Below, piece by piece: positions 21,274 to 33,302 of a stretch of DNA of 64,000 bases. Below the pieces are notes generated by a model. It had not been told where the DNA came from. It searched no databases and saw nothing but the letters and a program-made list of their open reading frames with translations. Location: assembly GCA_037367355.1 (NCBI GenBank), contig CM074705.1, forward strand, positions 1-64,000, read 5' to 3'. This DNA comes from Neoscytalidium dimidiatum (lineage: Eukaryota > Ascomycota > Dothideomycetes > Botryosphaeriales > Botryosphaeriaceae). Position 1 is the stretch's first letter. Each line of letters opens with the position of its first letter. A program made the translations under genes and the position numbers.

Positions 21274-22083
21274 GTGAAGATGCCGCCGTTCCAACCCACC
21301 GACCTTGCCAGTCTGGCTCGCAGCCTCCTCCAAAACGGCCCTGTCCGAACGCTACCAACCACCAAGCGACTGCGCGTCCAGCTCAACGGCCACTACATTG
21401 CTGACACCACCCGTGGCCTCTACGTCTGGGAGCATCCATATTATCCCCAGTACTACGTCCCGCTGTCCTCGATTCCCGCAGGCTCCCGCTCGACCGTCGA
21501 ACGCCTGCACGACGGCGACGCCAGCATCCTGCGCATCACCGCCGGCGACAAGTCAACCGACCGGGTGCTCGCCTTCAGCGACACCCTCAAGCATGCAGCT
21601 GACAACGAAAAACTGAAGGCGCTTCAGGGCATGGTGCGCATTGAATTCAAAGCGGCAGACGCGTGGTTCGAGGAAGACAGCCCGATCTTCGTGCACCCGA
21701 AAGACCCGTTCAAGCGCATCGACATCGTTCATTCCACGCGCCCCATCCGCGTCTACGTCGGCGGCAAGCAGGTTGCCCATGCCACGAGTGCTCAGCACCT
21801 CTTCGAGACGGGCTTGCCGACGCGCTACTACCTCCCTCCCACGAGCGTCGATCCTAGCGTTTTGCGGCCAAGCGAGACGGTGACAAAATGTCCATACAAG
21901 GGCGAGGCGGAATATTACGATGTCGTGGTGGGCAGTGAAACATTTAAGGATGTCATTTGGTATTACAGAAATCCGACGCTGGAGAGTGCGCCAATCGTCG
22001 GCCATCTGTGCTTCTATAATGAGAAGGTCGATATTGAGCTCGACGGGGAGAAGTTGGAGCGGCCCAAAACGCCTTTCGCGTGA
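21274..22083 (+). CDS. DUF427-domain protein
   Basis: This is an intact single-exon frame of 269 residues. The C-terminal half (about residues 155-262) is a DUF427 domain: RPIRVYVGGKQVAHAT, then LFETGLPTRYYLPP, CPYKGEAEYYDV and IWYYRNP, ending with CFYNEKVDIELDGE. The N-terminal half (WEHPYYPQYYVPLSSIP) looks like a divergent second copy of the same fold, as in other fungal members. DUF427 proteins are small beta-barrel proteins of unknown biochemical role. The methionine two codons further in (KMPPF) is an alternative start. Confidence 0.9.
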   Translation: MKMPPFQPTDLASLARSLLQNGPVRTLPTTKRLRVQLNGHYIADTTRGLYVWEHPYYPQYYVPLSSIPAGSRSTVERLHDGDASILRITAGDKSTDRVLAFSDTLKHAADNEKLKALQGMVRIEFKAADAWFEEDSPIFVHPKDPFKRIDIVHSTRPIRVYVGGKQVAHATSAQHLFETGLPTRYYLPPTSVDPSVLRPSETVTKCPYKGEAEYYDVVVGSETFKDVIWYYRNPTLESAPIVGHLCFYNEKVDIELDGEKLERPKTPFA

Positions 22084-23155
22084 AAATGAGGTGCTGCTTC
22101 CATGAGCAAGTCTGAAGATGATGTTTTACCTTCAAGTACCTGCAACGAATGGTAATGAGGACTTGGAGATGGTGCCGCTATTCTTACCAACGTCGTCAAA
22201 AAAGAAAAAAGTCCCGCATTCTTCCGAACCATTGAGAATGCGACAGGCAAAACGTTGCTCCGTCTGTGTGACTGCGAACTCAGTTTTCCCGTTCATCGTT
22301 CTGTTGGCGTGTGACGAGTGAAGCTTCGTGTAATGGTGTTTCTAACGATTTTCTCAATGAATTGTAGACAAGCAGAATTCAGCGGCCGAATATGCTCCAA
22401 AGACGAGCCAGTCAGACATGGCGTGAGTGAAAGTGAGAATGCGGTTGAGCAGGCCTTGTGGAGACGCCACTATCGTGCGGTCCAATTTCCCGGGGGTAAG
22501 AGAAATCGATAGCAGCGTAGATGATAGGCACTCGTATATACAGGTTTACGCACTAGCTTGTCAAAAGTTCGTCAATCTAGAAGCGGCTGAGGATTCTGAA
22601 GTGGTCGGTGGGCAACAGGAGGTTTACCGGGCTGGGGGAAATTCGACCGGCCAGTGGCATGAAGGTACTGTATGATGGATTGGAAACGCATCAACATTCA
22701 AGCGCAGAGCGAATAGCCCGAGGCCCGCGAGTGACGGAGGGACAATTTGTCAATAGCCCCGACTTCGGCGGCATCGATCGGCTCTTAAAACAGAAGCCGA
22801 TAAGCTGCTGTACCACCCAAGACTCGTCACAAGGCTCATAAATCATCCGCGTCCAGAGAAATGCTCTGCAGCAGTGCTTACAGGCGGAACTGACGGACTC
22901 GCAATACGACTTGATGACCGCCTGAAAATTGAACCGGGTTTTTTACCACACACGACGGATAACAACCGCCGTCGAGAAAGACACGCCCTACGGCCTACCA
23001 AGGCCCGGTCGACACGCCAACGACCGAACCATGACACCCCCACGCGCCCATCATTAAGTCTACTAGTGCTCTACCGGGGAAACTTAAATACAACTACAGC
23101 CACCCCACGCTCACCAACTTCTGTGAACAACAGAGACGACGAAAGAGCCGGCAGT
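22084..23155. other. Intergenic spacer
   Basis: About 1.07 kb upstream of the D-serine dehydratase-like gene. Only short overlapping ORFs without family features are present; no gene is supported. Confidence 0.5.
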
Positions 23156-24504
23156 ATGGTTGACGTTTCGCGGGACTACCTCAACACCTTCATCGGTCGC
23201 CCGGCCACCGAGCTGCCGACTCCCTCCCTCGTCTTGAGCAAGCATGTCATCCAGAAAAACTGCAAGAGGCTACATGACGACGTCAAGAGCTTGGGAATTG
23301 GCTTCAGGCCGCATGTCAAGACACTGAAGGTTTGTACGAAAGCGGGGTCGCAATTCCTACCCGGAGAACATATTGTGACTGACAACCTGTCCGCCACGAC
23401 AGTCTGAAGAAGTCACGAGATTGATGCTTGGAGACGTGGCTCGGGGCTGCGTAGCCTCCACCATTCGAGAGATCCGAGGACTGCTGCCTCTGGCGAAGGA
23501 AGGCCTGTTGGACAATGTACGTCTCGCCTCCCCTCACGTGCGAGGAGACAGCCAACCTACAATTCCCTCTGGTCCCAGCCCGATATCAAAGATGGTATTG
23601 AATCATGACTCTTCAGGTCCTCTACGGCCTCCCCATCCGCCCCGGGGCCCTCCCCGAGCTCGCCACCCTCTCCAAGACCGTCAAAATCCTCCTCATGCTC
23701 GACCATCCCTCGCAAATCGGCCACCTCGAAGCCTTCGCCGCCTCCGCCAACCACACCGCGCCCTGGTCCGCCTTCATCAAAATCGACATGGGCACGCACC
23801 GCGCGGGCATCCCGCTCACGTCGCCGACCCTGCGCACGCTCATCGCCCGCGCCGAGTCCTCTCCCTCCGTCCGCATCCACGGCTTCTACTGCCATGCGGG
23901 GCACTCGTACGCGTCGCGCGACGCGGCAGCGGCCTCGACCGTCCTGCACGCCGAGGTCGAAGCCGCCGCCGCCGCGGCGGAGCTGCTCTCAGACGCGGCC
24001 GCGCCCGTCACCGTGTCCTTCGGGTCGACGCCGACGGCGCACGTCGTCGCGACGCTGCAGAAGCAGCTGCCCGCGCGCCTCGCGCTCGAGCTGCACGCCG
24101 GCAACTTTCCCGCCAACGACCTGCAGCAGCTGGGCACCGGCTGCATCGGCGAGGACGACCAGGCCCTGCGCGTGCTCGCCGAGGTGTGCTCCGTCTATCC
24201 GGAGCGCAACGAGGCGCTCGTGAACGCTGGCGTCATTGCGTTGGCCAGGGAGCCGGGGCCCCTGCCTGGGTTTGGAAGGGTTGTGGGCAAGCCAGGGTGG
24301 AACGTTGGCCGGCTGAGCCAGGAGCACGGCATTCTCGTGAGAGAGAAGGGCGAGGAGAAGGCGGAAGACGTGTGGAGCGTGGGGCAGAAGGTATGGTTGT
24401 GGTGTCAGCATGCCTGCATTACGGCGGCCGCGCACTATTATTATTTTGTGGTTGATGAGCAGGACGTGGTGAGGGACGTGTGGTTTCCATGGAAGGGATG
24501 GTGA
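23156..24504 (+). CDS. D-serine dehydratase / D-threonine aldolase-like PLP enzyme
   Basis: A 391-residue protein of the alanine-racemase N-terminal (fold III) PLP family is encoded by three exons: 23156-23329, 23403-23516 and 23617-24504, with introns of 73 and 100 nt. RPHVKT carries the PLP lysine K55. KIDMGTHRAGI, GFYCHAGHSY, SFGSTPTA and ELHAGNFPAND line the barrel. The C-terminal beta domain has QHACITAA with H361 and C363, matching the zinc-binding His/Cys pair of eukaryotic D-serine dehydratases, and ends DVWFPWKGW. Yeast DSD1 is similar in size (about 430 residues). It likely degrades D-serine to pyruvate and ammonia; D-threonine aldolase activity cannot be excluded. It is convergent with the subtilisin gene. 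Confidence 0.9.
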
Positions 24505-24850
24505 GCGCTTGAATAAATCAGGATCTCTATTACTTCTGTTTCTGAACGCACTTGACGCAGTATTTTTGCACTTGCTTCATGAATCCAATGTCAAATCACT
24601 AACATGATCATGCTTATAGCAAGAGTGTTGGTGTGCCATTTATTTATTCGTTTTCATCTCTATGGCAGGCGTCCTACCACTCCCCTGCCTCTAAAATATC
24701 TGCATCGAAGGGAAATCACCTCTTCACCGATCACGAAACTCATTTCTCCCCAATTTCCATCCTTTCAACACTACCACTGTCCCTTACCACATATCTGTAG
24801 AAGAGTTGGAGTCCTCCCCTACAATCGAATTTCTTCCAACTTTATCAGGC
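24505..24850. other. Convergent 3' spacer
   Basis: These 346 bp between the 3' ends of the dehydratase and subtilisin genes presumably hold both 3' UTRs. AT-rich stretches occur; no gene is seen. Confidence 0.5.
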
Positions 24851-26304
24851 CTAAGCGTTCTGGGCCAGCACCAAGTTGCCACCGCTGACGAAGCCCGAGT
24901 TCCTGGTCAAAACACCGCTGATGGCCTCGTTCTTGACGAACGTCTTCATGGAAGCAGGGCTGGTCCTGAGATTGGTGTTGCCGACGGCGAAGTAGGCGAC
25001 AAGGCCGGCGACGTGCGGGGTCGCCATGCTGGTGCCGGAGAGCGAGCGGTACGCGGACGCCGAGAGGCCGGCGGAAACGACGCCCTCGCCGGGCGCGTAG
25101 ACGTCGACGCAGGGACCGGTGTTCGAGAAGCTAGCGACCGCGTCGTTGATGTTGGACGCGCCGACGCCGATTACGGTCGTGCTGCCCGTGCCGCCGAGGG
25201 CCGAGGGGGACGAGTTGCAGGCATTGGTGTTGGAGTTGCCGGCGGCGACCTGGAGGGTGGAGTGTTCAGTGGCATGGCTGGAAGCGGTGCAAACGGGGGG
25301 TTACTTACGACGGTGTGCACACCGGAAGCGGCAAGGTTGCGGACAGCGGTCTCGACGGCAGTGGAACGGCTGTCGAAGCCGAGGGACATGGAAGCAACGG
25401 AGGCGACGAAGCCGCTTTGGCGCGAGCGGGTGGAGTGCTGCGAGGCAACGTAGTCGAGACCAGCGATGAGCTGTTTGACGAAAAGATGTTAGGATATGTA
25501 TTCATATCATAGGCTGATGCCCTTTTCCTCGACGGCACGGAACGCTGAGGCTGCGAGTACTCACACCAGTGGAAGTGCCACGGCCATCATCACCGAGAAC
25601 CTTGACGGCAATCAGGTTGGCGTTCGAGGCGACACCGACGGTCGATCCGGCAATGGTCCCGGCGCAATGAGTTCCTTTATCCGGTTAGTCAATGTGTATT
25701 GAAAAGGAAGTTGGGCTCGCCGCGGCTATCACGTCCCGTCCACGGAAATTCGTTGAAGAATCTGGAAAGTGAAAGCAAACATACCATGGCCCTGGCCATC
25801 GGCAGAAGAAGAGTAGTAGCTGAACCCAGTTCTAGCGCGGCCACCAAACTCCTGGTGGGCGGTGTAGATGCCGGTGTCGACAACGTAGACGTCAACACCG
25901 CGGCCGAGGTTGGTGTCAGCATAGGTATAGGTAAAGGTCCTGGCACTGGCAGTGCCACTGACGCGGCCGGTCTGTGAGATGCGCTGCAGGCCCCAAGGAG
26001 CGCTGCCACGGGTGGCCAAAATGCTGACCTCCACAACAGGCTCGACGACAAGAACTTCGCTCTTGGCGTTGAGGAAGTCGGCCTCCTCGGCAGTGATGGC
26101 GCCCGAGAAGCCCTTGAATTGCGTGTTGTTGAAAGTGACGAAAATGTCGTCCATGTCAGGGTTTAGATTGATCTCGGCAAGGAGGGCAACCACGTCGACA
26201 TCAGGGGTCGTGACAATGTCGAATTCCTTCGTGTCACGGCGCTTCAGGGTAGGAACAGCCAAGGCCGCGAGGGCCTGGAGAGCGAGAAGAAAGGCGGCCT
26301 TCAT
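24851..26304 (-). CDS. Secreted subtilisin-like serine protease (proteinase K family, S8)
   Basis: A 396-residue preproprotease is encoded by four exons: 26304-25785, 25674-25565, 25470-25309 and 25249-24851, with introns of 110, 94 and 59 nt. The signal peptide is [16 protein letters not shown]. An I9-type propeptide follows (about 28-97, with [17 protein letters not shown]), and the mature enzyme starts near residue 98. The triad is D143 ([10 protein letters not shown]), H176 (GHGTHCAG) and S338 ([11 protein letters not shown]), with oxyanion N268 (AAGN). Length matches alkaline proteases of saprobes and pathogens. TATAAAAG at 26405-26398 lies 94-101 bp upstream of the ATG. Confidence 0.95.
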
Positions 26305-26397
26305 CTTGAAAGAAGAGATTGGGGCTATCCGTCGTCTGGAAGAGGACCTGAGAGTTGATGCCGGGCTGATGCTCTTCCAACCGGCGTCCGTTCAAGG

Positions 26398-26405
26398 CTT
26401 TTATA
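26398..26405 (-). promoter_or_regulatory. TATA box of subtilisin gene
   Basis: TATAAAAG reads on the minus strand about 95 bp upstream of the subtilisin start codon. It is the clearest core-promoter match upstream of that gene. Confidence 0.55.
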
Positions 26406-27864
26406 CATGACTGTCTTGCGTTCTCCTCTATCTCGCGTGGATAGGGCACCTTGGTGTATCCAAGTACTACGCTTGGCGCGCGAGAGCTTTCTGGGAAAGA
26501 GACAAAGATCTAACTGCGGGACAGTATTGGCTTGGCTCGGCATGTTGGATAGCGGTAGTCAGGTGTTGCGCGGAAGACCAAGACTCGACCAAGCCTTCAG
26601 GATCAAATGACACTGGCTAGGAAGGAAGGCCAAGAGGATTGCCGCAGGAACACCTCATGATCTGGCCTTATAATGCCCGATAAGTTGCCTTTTCTGATCG
26701 ACGAGCGCAGCGGAGGGCGGTGCCGAAGGGAGCGCCACAGTGGGAGAAGCACGGCTGCGTAGGGTCCGCATCGCGCATGGAAGCGGCTCTTAATGGGCTT
26801 TTCTGCGGGATAAGACAGCTCGAAATGGAAGGCGGCAGGGCAAAAGCGTCCGGATACGCGCAAGGCGGCCACCAGTCGTGGGCGTGATTAAGAAGAGTAA
26901 GTGAGCGCCTAAAGGCCCGCCCCGCCTCTCAGAATCCTTAGAGAGTCAGGATGTTGGATACTACTCACGCGCGAGACAGTGAACAAAGCAATCATTTATA
27001 TCCTGCTGTAGTCGGTGGATCGGCGAGAGCCCGATGACGCGTCCTCCGACCTCAAGTGCGTTGCACGGGTTATGCTACCAAACATGGAGGAGCACATCCC
27101 CGTGAGACAGCGAGTCATCCGTCGTTGGGCGGGCGTCGTCGAGATACTGCGGGCTTCGGCGGCAATCTGATAACGGTAGGAAGCATGAGCCTAGGATGCC
27201 GACCAGTCTCGGCCCAAGGCGCCAATCAGGCAGGTGAGCGAGCGAAGTGATTCCAGGGAGTGGAAGGCGTTATGCTTGGCACGGTGGGAGCCAAGCATGT
27301 CTTGTTCGCGCTTGCGTCGGTGTTCCGCCCGATGGAGGGCCTTGGCAGGCGCGCTGTAGTGGTTGTGGAAGAGCGCACGAAGGGAAAAAGAAGAGGTTGG
27401 GCTTGGGATGAAGTAGCGGCGCGGCTTGTCACGCGACGCTTGGTATTGCAGACCTTCCGCTTCGGGATGATAAGGCTATCGCGTTATGAATCGCCAAATC
27501 ACGTCTATCCTCGACCCAATAGCGCGCGACCTGCGAGATAGGTAAGTATATCGGCATTCATCAACGAAGCGTTGGCATGGGTAATTCGTACATCTTCAGC
27601 CGCGACCCCTTCCTCATCGTCCTGCGCGGGAGAAGCGTTCAGGAAGACTGCGGCTATTTATTAGGCACGAATGCCGAGTGATCGGGAGAGCCCGCCTGAA
27701 CAAGGGTGCAGTTAAATTAAGAATAGCTTCTATTGACGCTTGCTCATTCGCTGAGATGCGTACATGGGGCATTAGCGAATGTCGCCTGTGCCATGTTTTC
27801 CCTTTACACAGATATCTTATCCCTCAACAGTATTGTTACACCTGAACTCCACAATAAAATGGTC
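26406..27864. other. Gene-free interval
   Basis: About 1.45 kb hold only short ORFs on both strands with no family features. The left part presumably contains the upstream region of the subtilisin gene. No repeat family is obvious. Confidence 0.5.
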
Positions 27865-29369
27865 TCATGACGGAGCACTCCCCTTCGGTCTTCTCTCCCA
27901 CCTCGAATCTGCAGGTGCTTCCATCTCGACAGGGCTGCTGCCAACGACGCGCGCCTCTTCCCGAATGGTTTGGGGCTGTTGCTGTGGCGGCGCCCCGTCC
28001 GGGCTCCCCACTTGGTGAATCTCATGATCGCCCGGCAGCTCAGGTGCGAACTCGGGAGCGCCCGTTTGCCTGTTGTACCCCACAAACATCATGTTTTCCT
28101 GCGGAGGCGGCGATCCCATCCGCTGGTGGTTAACGTGCGAGAACGCTGTGCTGTCACTCCACCGCGCCGGATTGGCACCCTTCTCAGAACCGATCGGCGG
28201 ACTTGCGGGCATGGGAGGCGGCGGGCTTCCTATCCGCGACGGTGTGTGGTCGGACCATGGCGGCATGGAGCCGCCGGGCGCGCTTGAATGATCGCCGACT
28301 TCGGATATGGGCGGCTGCGATTGTGCGTGCTTGAAAAACTTGCCATATGCTCGGCTGCGTGCGATGTAGAAAGCGAGGGCAGCTACGACGGCGACGAAGG
28401 CGACTGCGCCCACAACAATGCCGGCAATCGCACCGCCTGAGAGGCTGGAACTGTGATGGCCGCTGGAGCTGGATGTCGGCTGTGATCCTTCGGCCGGCCA
28501 GGACTGTCCCGGCGCAAGTTGGTAATCGGAATCCATGGCCGTGGTGTGCTGGGTATCAAAGGATGATCCGTTTTGCTGTATGATGTCAGAAGCAGTACAG
28601 GATGCATTCTTTAGCTTGTGACTGACCGGGTTTATTACGCCGACCATGCCGTTGGGCGAGCATGACTCTAGCGCATCGCAGTAAAACCAGATAGGGTCTG
28701 TGTTGTTGATGGTAAGGTTCCATGTGGCCCGCTAGCACAATCATTAGCCACACATTCAAGATCAAGGCAATGGAAGCAAGGGTTGGCCAGATTTGAGAGC
28801 AGGAAACCCCATACTAGGTACTGGCCCGTACGTATTTCAAGCCGGGGTCAAAAAAAAAAAAAAAAACAACCACCTGCATGCGAGGATCAAGCGACAAGCT
28901 TGCACACCGAAAAAAAAAAAAAAAAAAAGTGCAGGAAATGATTCAGGATCGCAAAAGCTCGCTTCAACTCCACCCGGCGCGCTAAAATCTTCTCCGCGCA
29001 TATTCGAGACTAATCCACGATGAGAGGACTTACATTTGTGTACGAGTCAATGAGATGATTTCCGGAGAAAAAGCCCTGATATGGCTCAGTTTCATGGTAG
29101 AGCTCCCAAGGCACGCACGGATTGCACCCGGCGACGCCGCATATCTCGCTCCTTGTGTACTCTCCACGGATGACCGAGTGGTTCGTGGGGTAGAAGTCGA
29201 ACATTACGATGTCTCCAACGGCGGCAACGGTGGTGTTTGGGGTGAAGTTGTGGCCATTGGCACCGACGGCGACGGTATGGACCGTCGTCGAGCTCGAGGA
29301 TGTTGACGTCTGGGCGAGCAAGCCGGTTGCCAGTTGCAAGACGCCGACGGCGGCGAGGAATCTTCTCAT
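27865..29369 (-). CDS. Extracellular cupredoxin-like protein with C-terminal membrane anchor
   Basis: A 400-residue protein is encoded by two exons, 29369-29034 and 28731-27865. It has a signal peptide (MRRFLAAVGVLQLATGLLAQ) and a cupredoxin domain (about 33-150) with the pattern NFTPNTTVAAVGDIVMFDFYPTNHSV. Candidate copper ligands are H64, C130 (WFYC) and M141 (GMVGVI). A Ser/Thr-rich stalk, one transmembrane helix (about 211-235, GGAIAGIVVGAVAFVAVVAA) and a Pro-rich cytosolic tail of about 165 residues follow. This layout is common among fungal serine-rich extracellular cupredoxin proteins. The intron is 302 nt, far longer than others here, and holds two poly-A tracts (poly-T in the transcript). 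Function unknown; a cell-surface role is likely. Confidence 0.85.
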
Positions 29370-30879
29370 GGCTGGCGATGTAGGGCTGTTGTTGGCGCAA
29401 ACCGGGAGGAAGGCGCGCGCAGAGAGGGGAGAGGCGGCTACATGAACGGTGCGGCAGATTGACAGCTGACAAAATAGAAGCGGGGAACCCGACGAGATGC
29501 AGGCGAACCCGGTGGTTGGGAGACTGGATTTCTTTTACACCTACCACGAGGCGACTCAGCCCTCCTGCGGAATCGCGCCGGGCCTGCCGGGTCCCCATGC
29601 GAGCAAGCAGCGTACCGAGCGCTGCTTGGCGTGTTGGATGCCCAGTGGCCGCACCGGCTGCTATCGTAATTCTCACGGGGTGGTTGTGGACGAGGGCGGC
29701 GGCGCGGTCGCAAGCAGCTTAGCTCATGCATGTCAGACGGGTCAATGTGGGATGTCCTGACCGCCAGCGAATGCAGCTGTTGGAGCTGCGCCAGGATTAG
29801 AGCCGTCAATCCTTCGGGGCCAGCCACGGCCTAGCCCTGTGGTTGGTTCGTGGGGGCCAGGAGGAGTGGCACGCTTGGATACCACGTCTGGATCCATCCC
29901 TTCGGAGGAGGTACTCGTTCGTACAGCGCAGCGAGGAGGGTCGGGCGCACTGTCCAATTCGTGGATCTTTATGTTGTTGCGGAGCGGAGTTGCCTTGCAG
30001 CCTTGCCGGCTGGCATGTGTGCAATATGTATTGTACCGGGGTGCGATGCGGGGCTTTCTGCACGCGCCCGCTGCGAGGCACAGCCGGTACTTGTGAAGAC
30101 ATCTGACGGCCTCGGGCGTGCAGAACGCGTACACAGATCGTCGGGATGACTGTGTGCAGGCCGGACCGAGACATGTCGTCGGCGAAGGCTGGGGTGATGA
30201 GGCTGCGACGCGGCGACGCGGCGACTCGTCGAGTTGGCGACGGCGCGGACTTCGCCATACGCGTGCACGTGCTTTTCCCTTTTGGTCGGCTTACTGGCTA
30301 TATTTAGACCGCCCTCAACAATCTCGCCTCCACGCTGCGTTCCATGGTATAAGAATGGTTACGTGGACTCTTAAATTGGACTTCCGCTGCGATCATACGC
30401 ACCCTCTGCTGCGACAACCCGCGAGCATCATGCTTTTTATACCACCAATCGTACACCGCGTGGGATCGCGGAACTGGTAAGGCGATACCCGTGGTTCTAC
30501 ATGGCAAGCCTGTGATTTCCCGCGTGGCGGAGGCTGGTTGTCAAGCCCTTGTCCGTCCGCGCGCTTTACGGCCTCGCTGCTCTTACCCAGCGATCTCAAA
30601 GCGGACTCAGGTGCCAGCATTTCTGCTATCGAAATCACCCGCACTGAGATAGTTGTTGGCACGGTCAAAAAATACATAACGAAGTAGCGTCGATAGATGC
30701 TCTCGTGCTGCAGAACGTCGTACTTGAGCTGGCCAAATTTCCGCCGCTCGAACAGCAGAATGAAATCCGAAACTGTTTTGTGTATGTACATTTACAGTAA
30801 GGGGCTAGCCCATCAGCTTTGAATCTCGAAGGATTGAGGTAAGCTAGGCAGCGGCTTCCCACTTTTAGATTCTCCGCGC
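29370..30879. other. GC-rich gene-free interval
   Basis: About 1.5 kb have many overlapping medium ORFs on both strands, all Arg/Pro/Ser-rich and mutually overlapping, which is what GC-rich noncoding sequence gives. No domain is recognised. Confidence 0.5.
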
Positions 30880-32150
30880 CATCACTCAATGTCGAATCTC
30901 AGGCCATCCGAAAGGCAATCAGCAATACCACGGCCCTTCTTCGACAGGGCAGCAGTATCAGATCCTTTATTATAGACACCGATAGCATCATATCCTCCAC
31001 ACTCCATCGGCGTGCTTCCAGGACAGGGTATGAGGCAATTGCCCCAGACTTCAGGCCATGGTGCGCGGTCTGAGGCGAGATTGTTACCACAGTAGCGTCT
31101 AGACTGGTCATGTAAGCCATTCATTCCAAATTCCGCATATAGCGTGCCACTTACTCAGTACGGGACTCTATTCCCCGCATTAATGTACCCCAGGCTGTTG
31201 CAGTAGTCGACGCACAGTGGATGCGTCATACCGTCATTCACCCATCGTCCATCCGGGAAAGTGCGACCCTGATCTGGCTGATCGTTTCCGCAGTCAACAT
31301 GGCTCCACCCGTTGACCGGCGGCAGCGGCCGATCGTTGCTAGGGTTATAGGTAGCCTTGCGAGCACAGTTCTGGTTGTTCTTGACGGCCGTAGGCAACGC
31401 CCAGACACCGGGTTGCAGCCTGGTAGGGAAGGAAGTGTTCCTTGCACCACCTCGTTTACAGAGAGAGAAAGCTCGCAGTGCTGTTGTTCTGCAGCAGTCC
31501 AGCAGGTAAATGTTTGGCTGGGGTAATTGGGCTTATCGTCCGCGCATTCACTGACAACCTTTCGAAGCGTGTCAGGGTCCCATCCCGTGGAGGAAGTCCC
31601 CCTGCATCACATAGCCAGTCGGGTCGCCGGTGGCAAAAACAAAAGACTGCCTGCCGTTGCTCCACCATTTCATTTGTTGGCGTATAGCTGAGTCTGATAG
31701 CCGACTTCAAAGAAGATAGTCATTACGTGGAATAGGTGGGTGCTAGGGCACCGTCCGCCATCGAAGTTCCCATCGATACGGTGGCAACATGGGAAACATA
31801 GTCTGGTGCGTCGGCGTCCTTGCCTTTCCAACATCCTGGGAAAGTGACTTGCATTGGAATTTCTCCGGGACAGTCAACGTTCGGGAAACCCGAATATTGG
31901 ACATTTCCACCGTCAGGTCCAGAGCCGAGGCAATGAGTGCTGATGGCTCGACTGTGAAAGCCCGTTCCAGGCGTACGCTTGAAAGGATTACCGGCCATCA
32001 TCTTGAAGCTTTGGGGGAATGGCCTGATGGGGTCGTTGTTTGGACCTGGCCGGTGACTTGTCCCTGTGTCAGCATGTGTCTTTTGAGTTTTGGCTGTTTC
32101 CGGCCGTCCAAGCGCCCACACTGCTGCAGCTAGGTCACATGCGTTCACGG
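30880..32150 (-). pseudogene. Broken DUF1996-WSC domain gene
   Basis: Minus-strand fragments show a DUF1996 domain: IRPFPQSFKMMAGNPFKRT and HCLGSGPDGG followed by CPGEIPMQVTFPGCWKGKD (32,050-31,800). After HVA the frame must shift by one base to reach CPSTHLFHVMTIFFEV (about 31,750). Further shifts and a stop separate SFVFATGDPTGY and WDPDTLRKVV. A WSC-like domain ends the gene, with WSHVDCGND, CVDYCNSLGYINAG and RRYCGNNLAS...CLIPCPGSTPMECGG (31,320-30,990). The N-terminal third of DUF1996 and a signal peptide are missing. Intact relatives are secreted or wall-associated. With several frame breaks it is almost certainly inactive. Confidence 0.75.
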
Positions 32151-33302
32151 AACCACACTTAGCCTCACGGTGTGTACAGCCTCGCTGCTTCTGAGAAGAA
32201 CATCTCCACCTGACCCAAAACCAGCAAAACTTCGTAGCTGATTTCTAGGAACGCTTGAAGTGAGAAGTTCATACCTGTCCTCGTAGGGGAGCAATAGCCC
32301 ACATATTTTGTCTTCCCACACTGTCTATATGAAGCGACAAATAAATCTCAAATAGAAGGCAAGAAGGCTGGTATGAAGCATGACTTAACCCAGAAGCACC
32401 TATGGATCCAGCCTCGACTTGATCGTCCTCTGATGCCCAATCTCAGGTGATCACTGCACTTCTACATTGCTGACTGCAGAGCGTCTCGTTTCCATTCTAC
32501 CTATCACCATCGGATGACACCTCACTGCACTTTGTTCAATTGTGTTCAGACATTGGGTATTCAAGGGTAGCCAACTGCTTCGAATCTGACGCGATTTTGT
32601 CTTTGTTCTGGCGAAGGCTAAGAACTGAGAGAGGAATGTCCACCGAAAGCGAAACAGGCCCAGATAAACCTCGCCACTGGCCCGTTCAACGCGACAGACA
32701 AGACCCGGCCCTTGGAATGGTCTTCGGCAAATTAAATCGCTGTCACAGCCGGCTTGGAGGCATTCATGGTGTTGAGGCACGGAGTCGCCTCAGCGGGCAC
32801 CGTCGGCTTTCCTCAACAGGCAGTTCCGCCTCGCAAGAGATGACGTTGATGGCCCAATCTTTTGCCAGTTGCTGCACGGAACATCAAACCTTCTCGTTCT
32901 GCGTCAATTTGCATCAAAGTGAACCCTGGAATCACAGGCCTTCCCCAGCTGGTGCCCCGGAAGATCCACTTATGCGTGCCCTGCGAATGAGGGAACTATC
33001 TGTCTCTCGTGAGCGTCCAACACTGACCATTCTCACCACCCGTGCCGTGTGATCGTCCAGCTTAGTCCTTGATCATGATGTCATGTCCGTTGCCTTATGT
33101 TGTTGCAGGATATAGTAAAGCGGCTCATGGTATGCTGTTAAGACAAGTGTCTCCGCAGATGCTTTCTGGCTTGCGGTATAGGAGTTTCCTCCGTTCGAAG
33201 TACTTTACAATTTCAACCATCAAACAAGACTTCACTTCTCACTAGTCCAGTGGTATCACAGACAAAATCGCCAGTATTATCTGGAAAAACGTCGACATCT
33301 CT
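32151..33302. other. Intergenic spacer
   Basis: About 1.15 kb separate the broken DUF1996 gene from the sugar transporter. A 170-codon plus-strand ORF (32540-33052) has no motif and is probably accidental. Confidence 0.5.

Noticed and set aside
20702..21358. 218-codon minus-strand ORF upstream of the DUF427 gene
   Set aside because: It overlaps the start of a well-supported gene, is rich in Arg/Cys/Gly and shows no family features.
29438..30268. Cluster of overlapping ORFs on both strands
   Set aside because: Several frames are open at once on both strands, which is expected in GC-rich noncoding DNA. No conserved features are visible.
32540..33052. 170-codon plus-strand ORF upstream of the sugar transporter
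   Set aside because: No motif, and composition unlike the neighbouring genes; probably chance.
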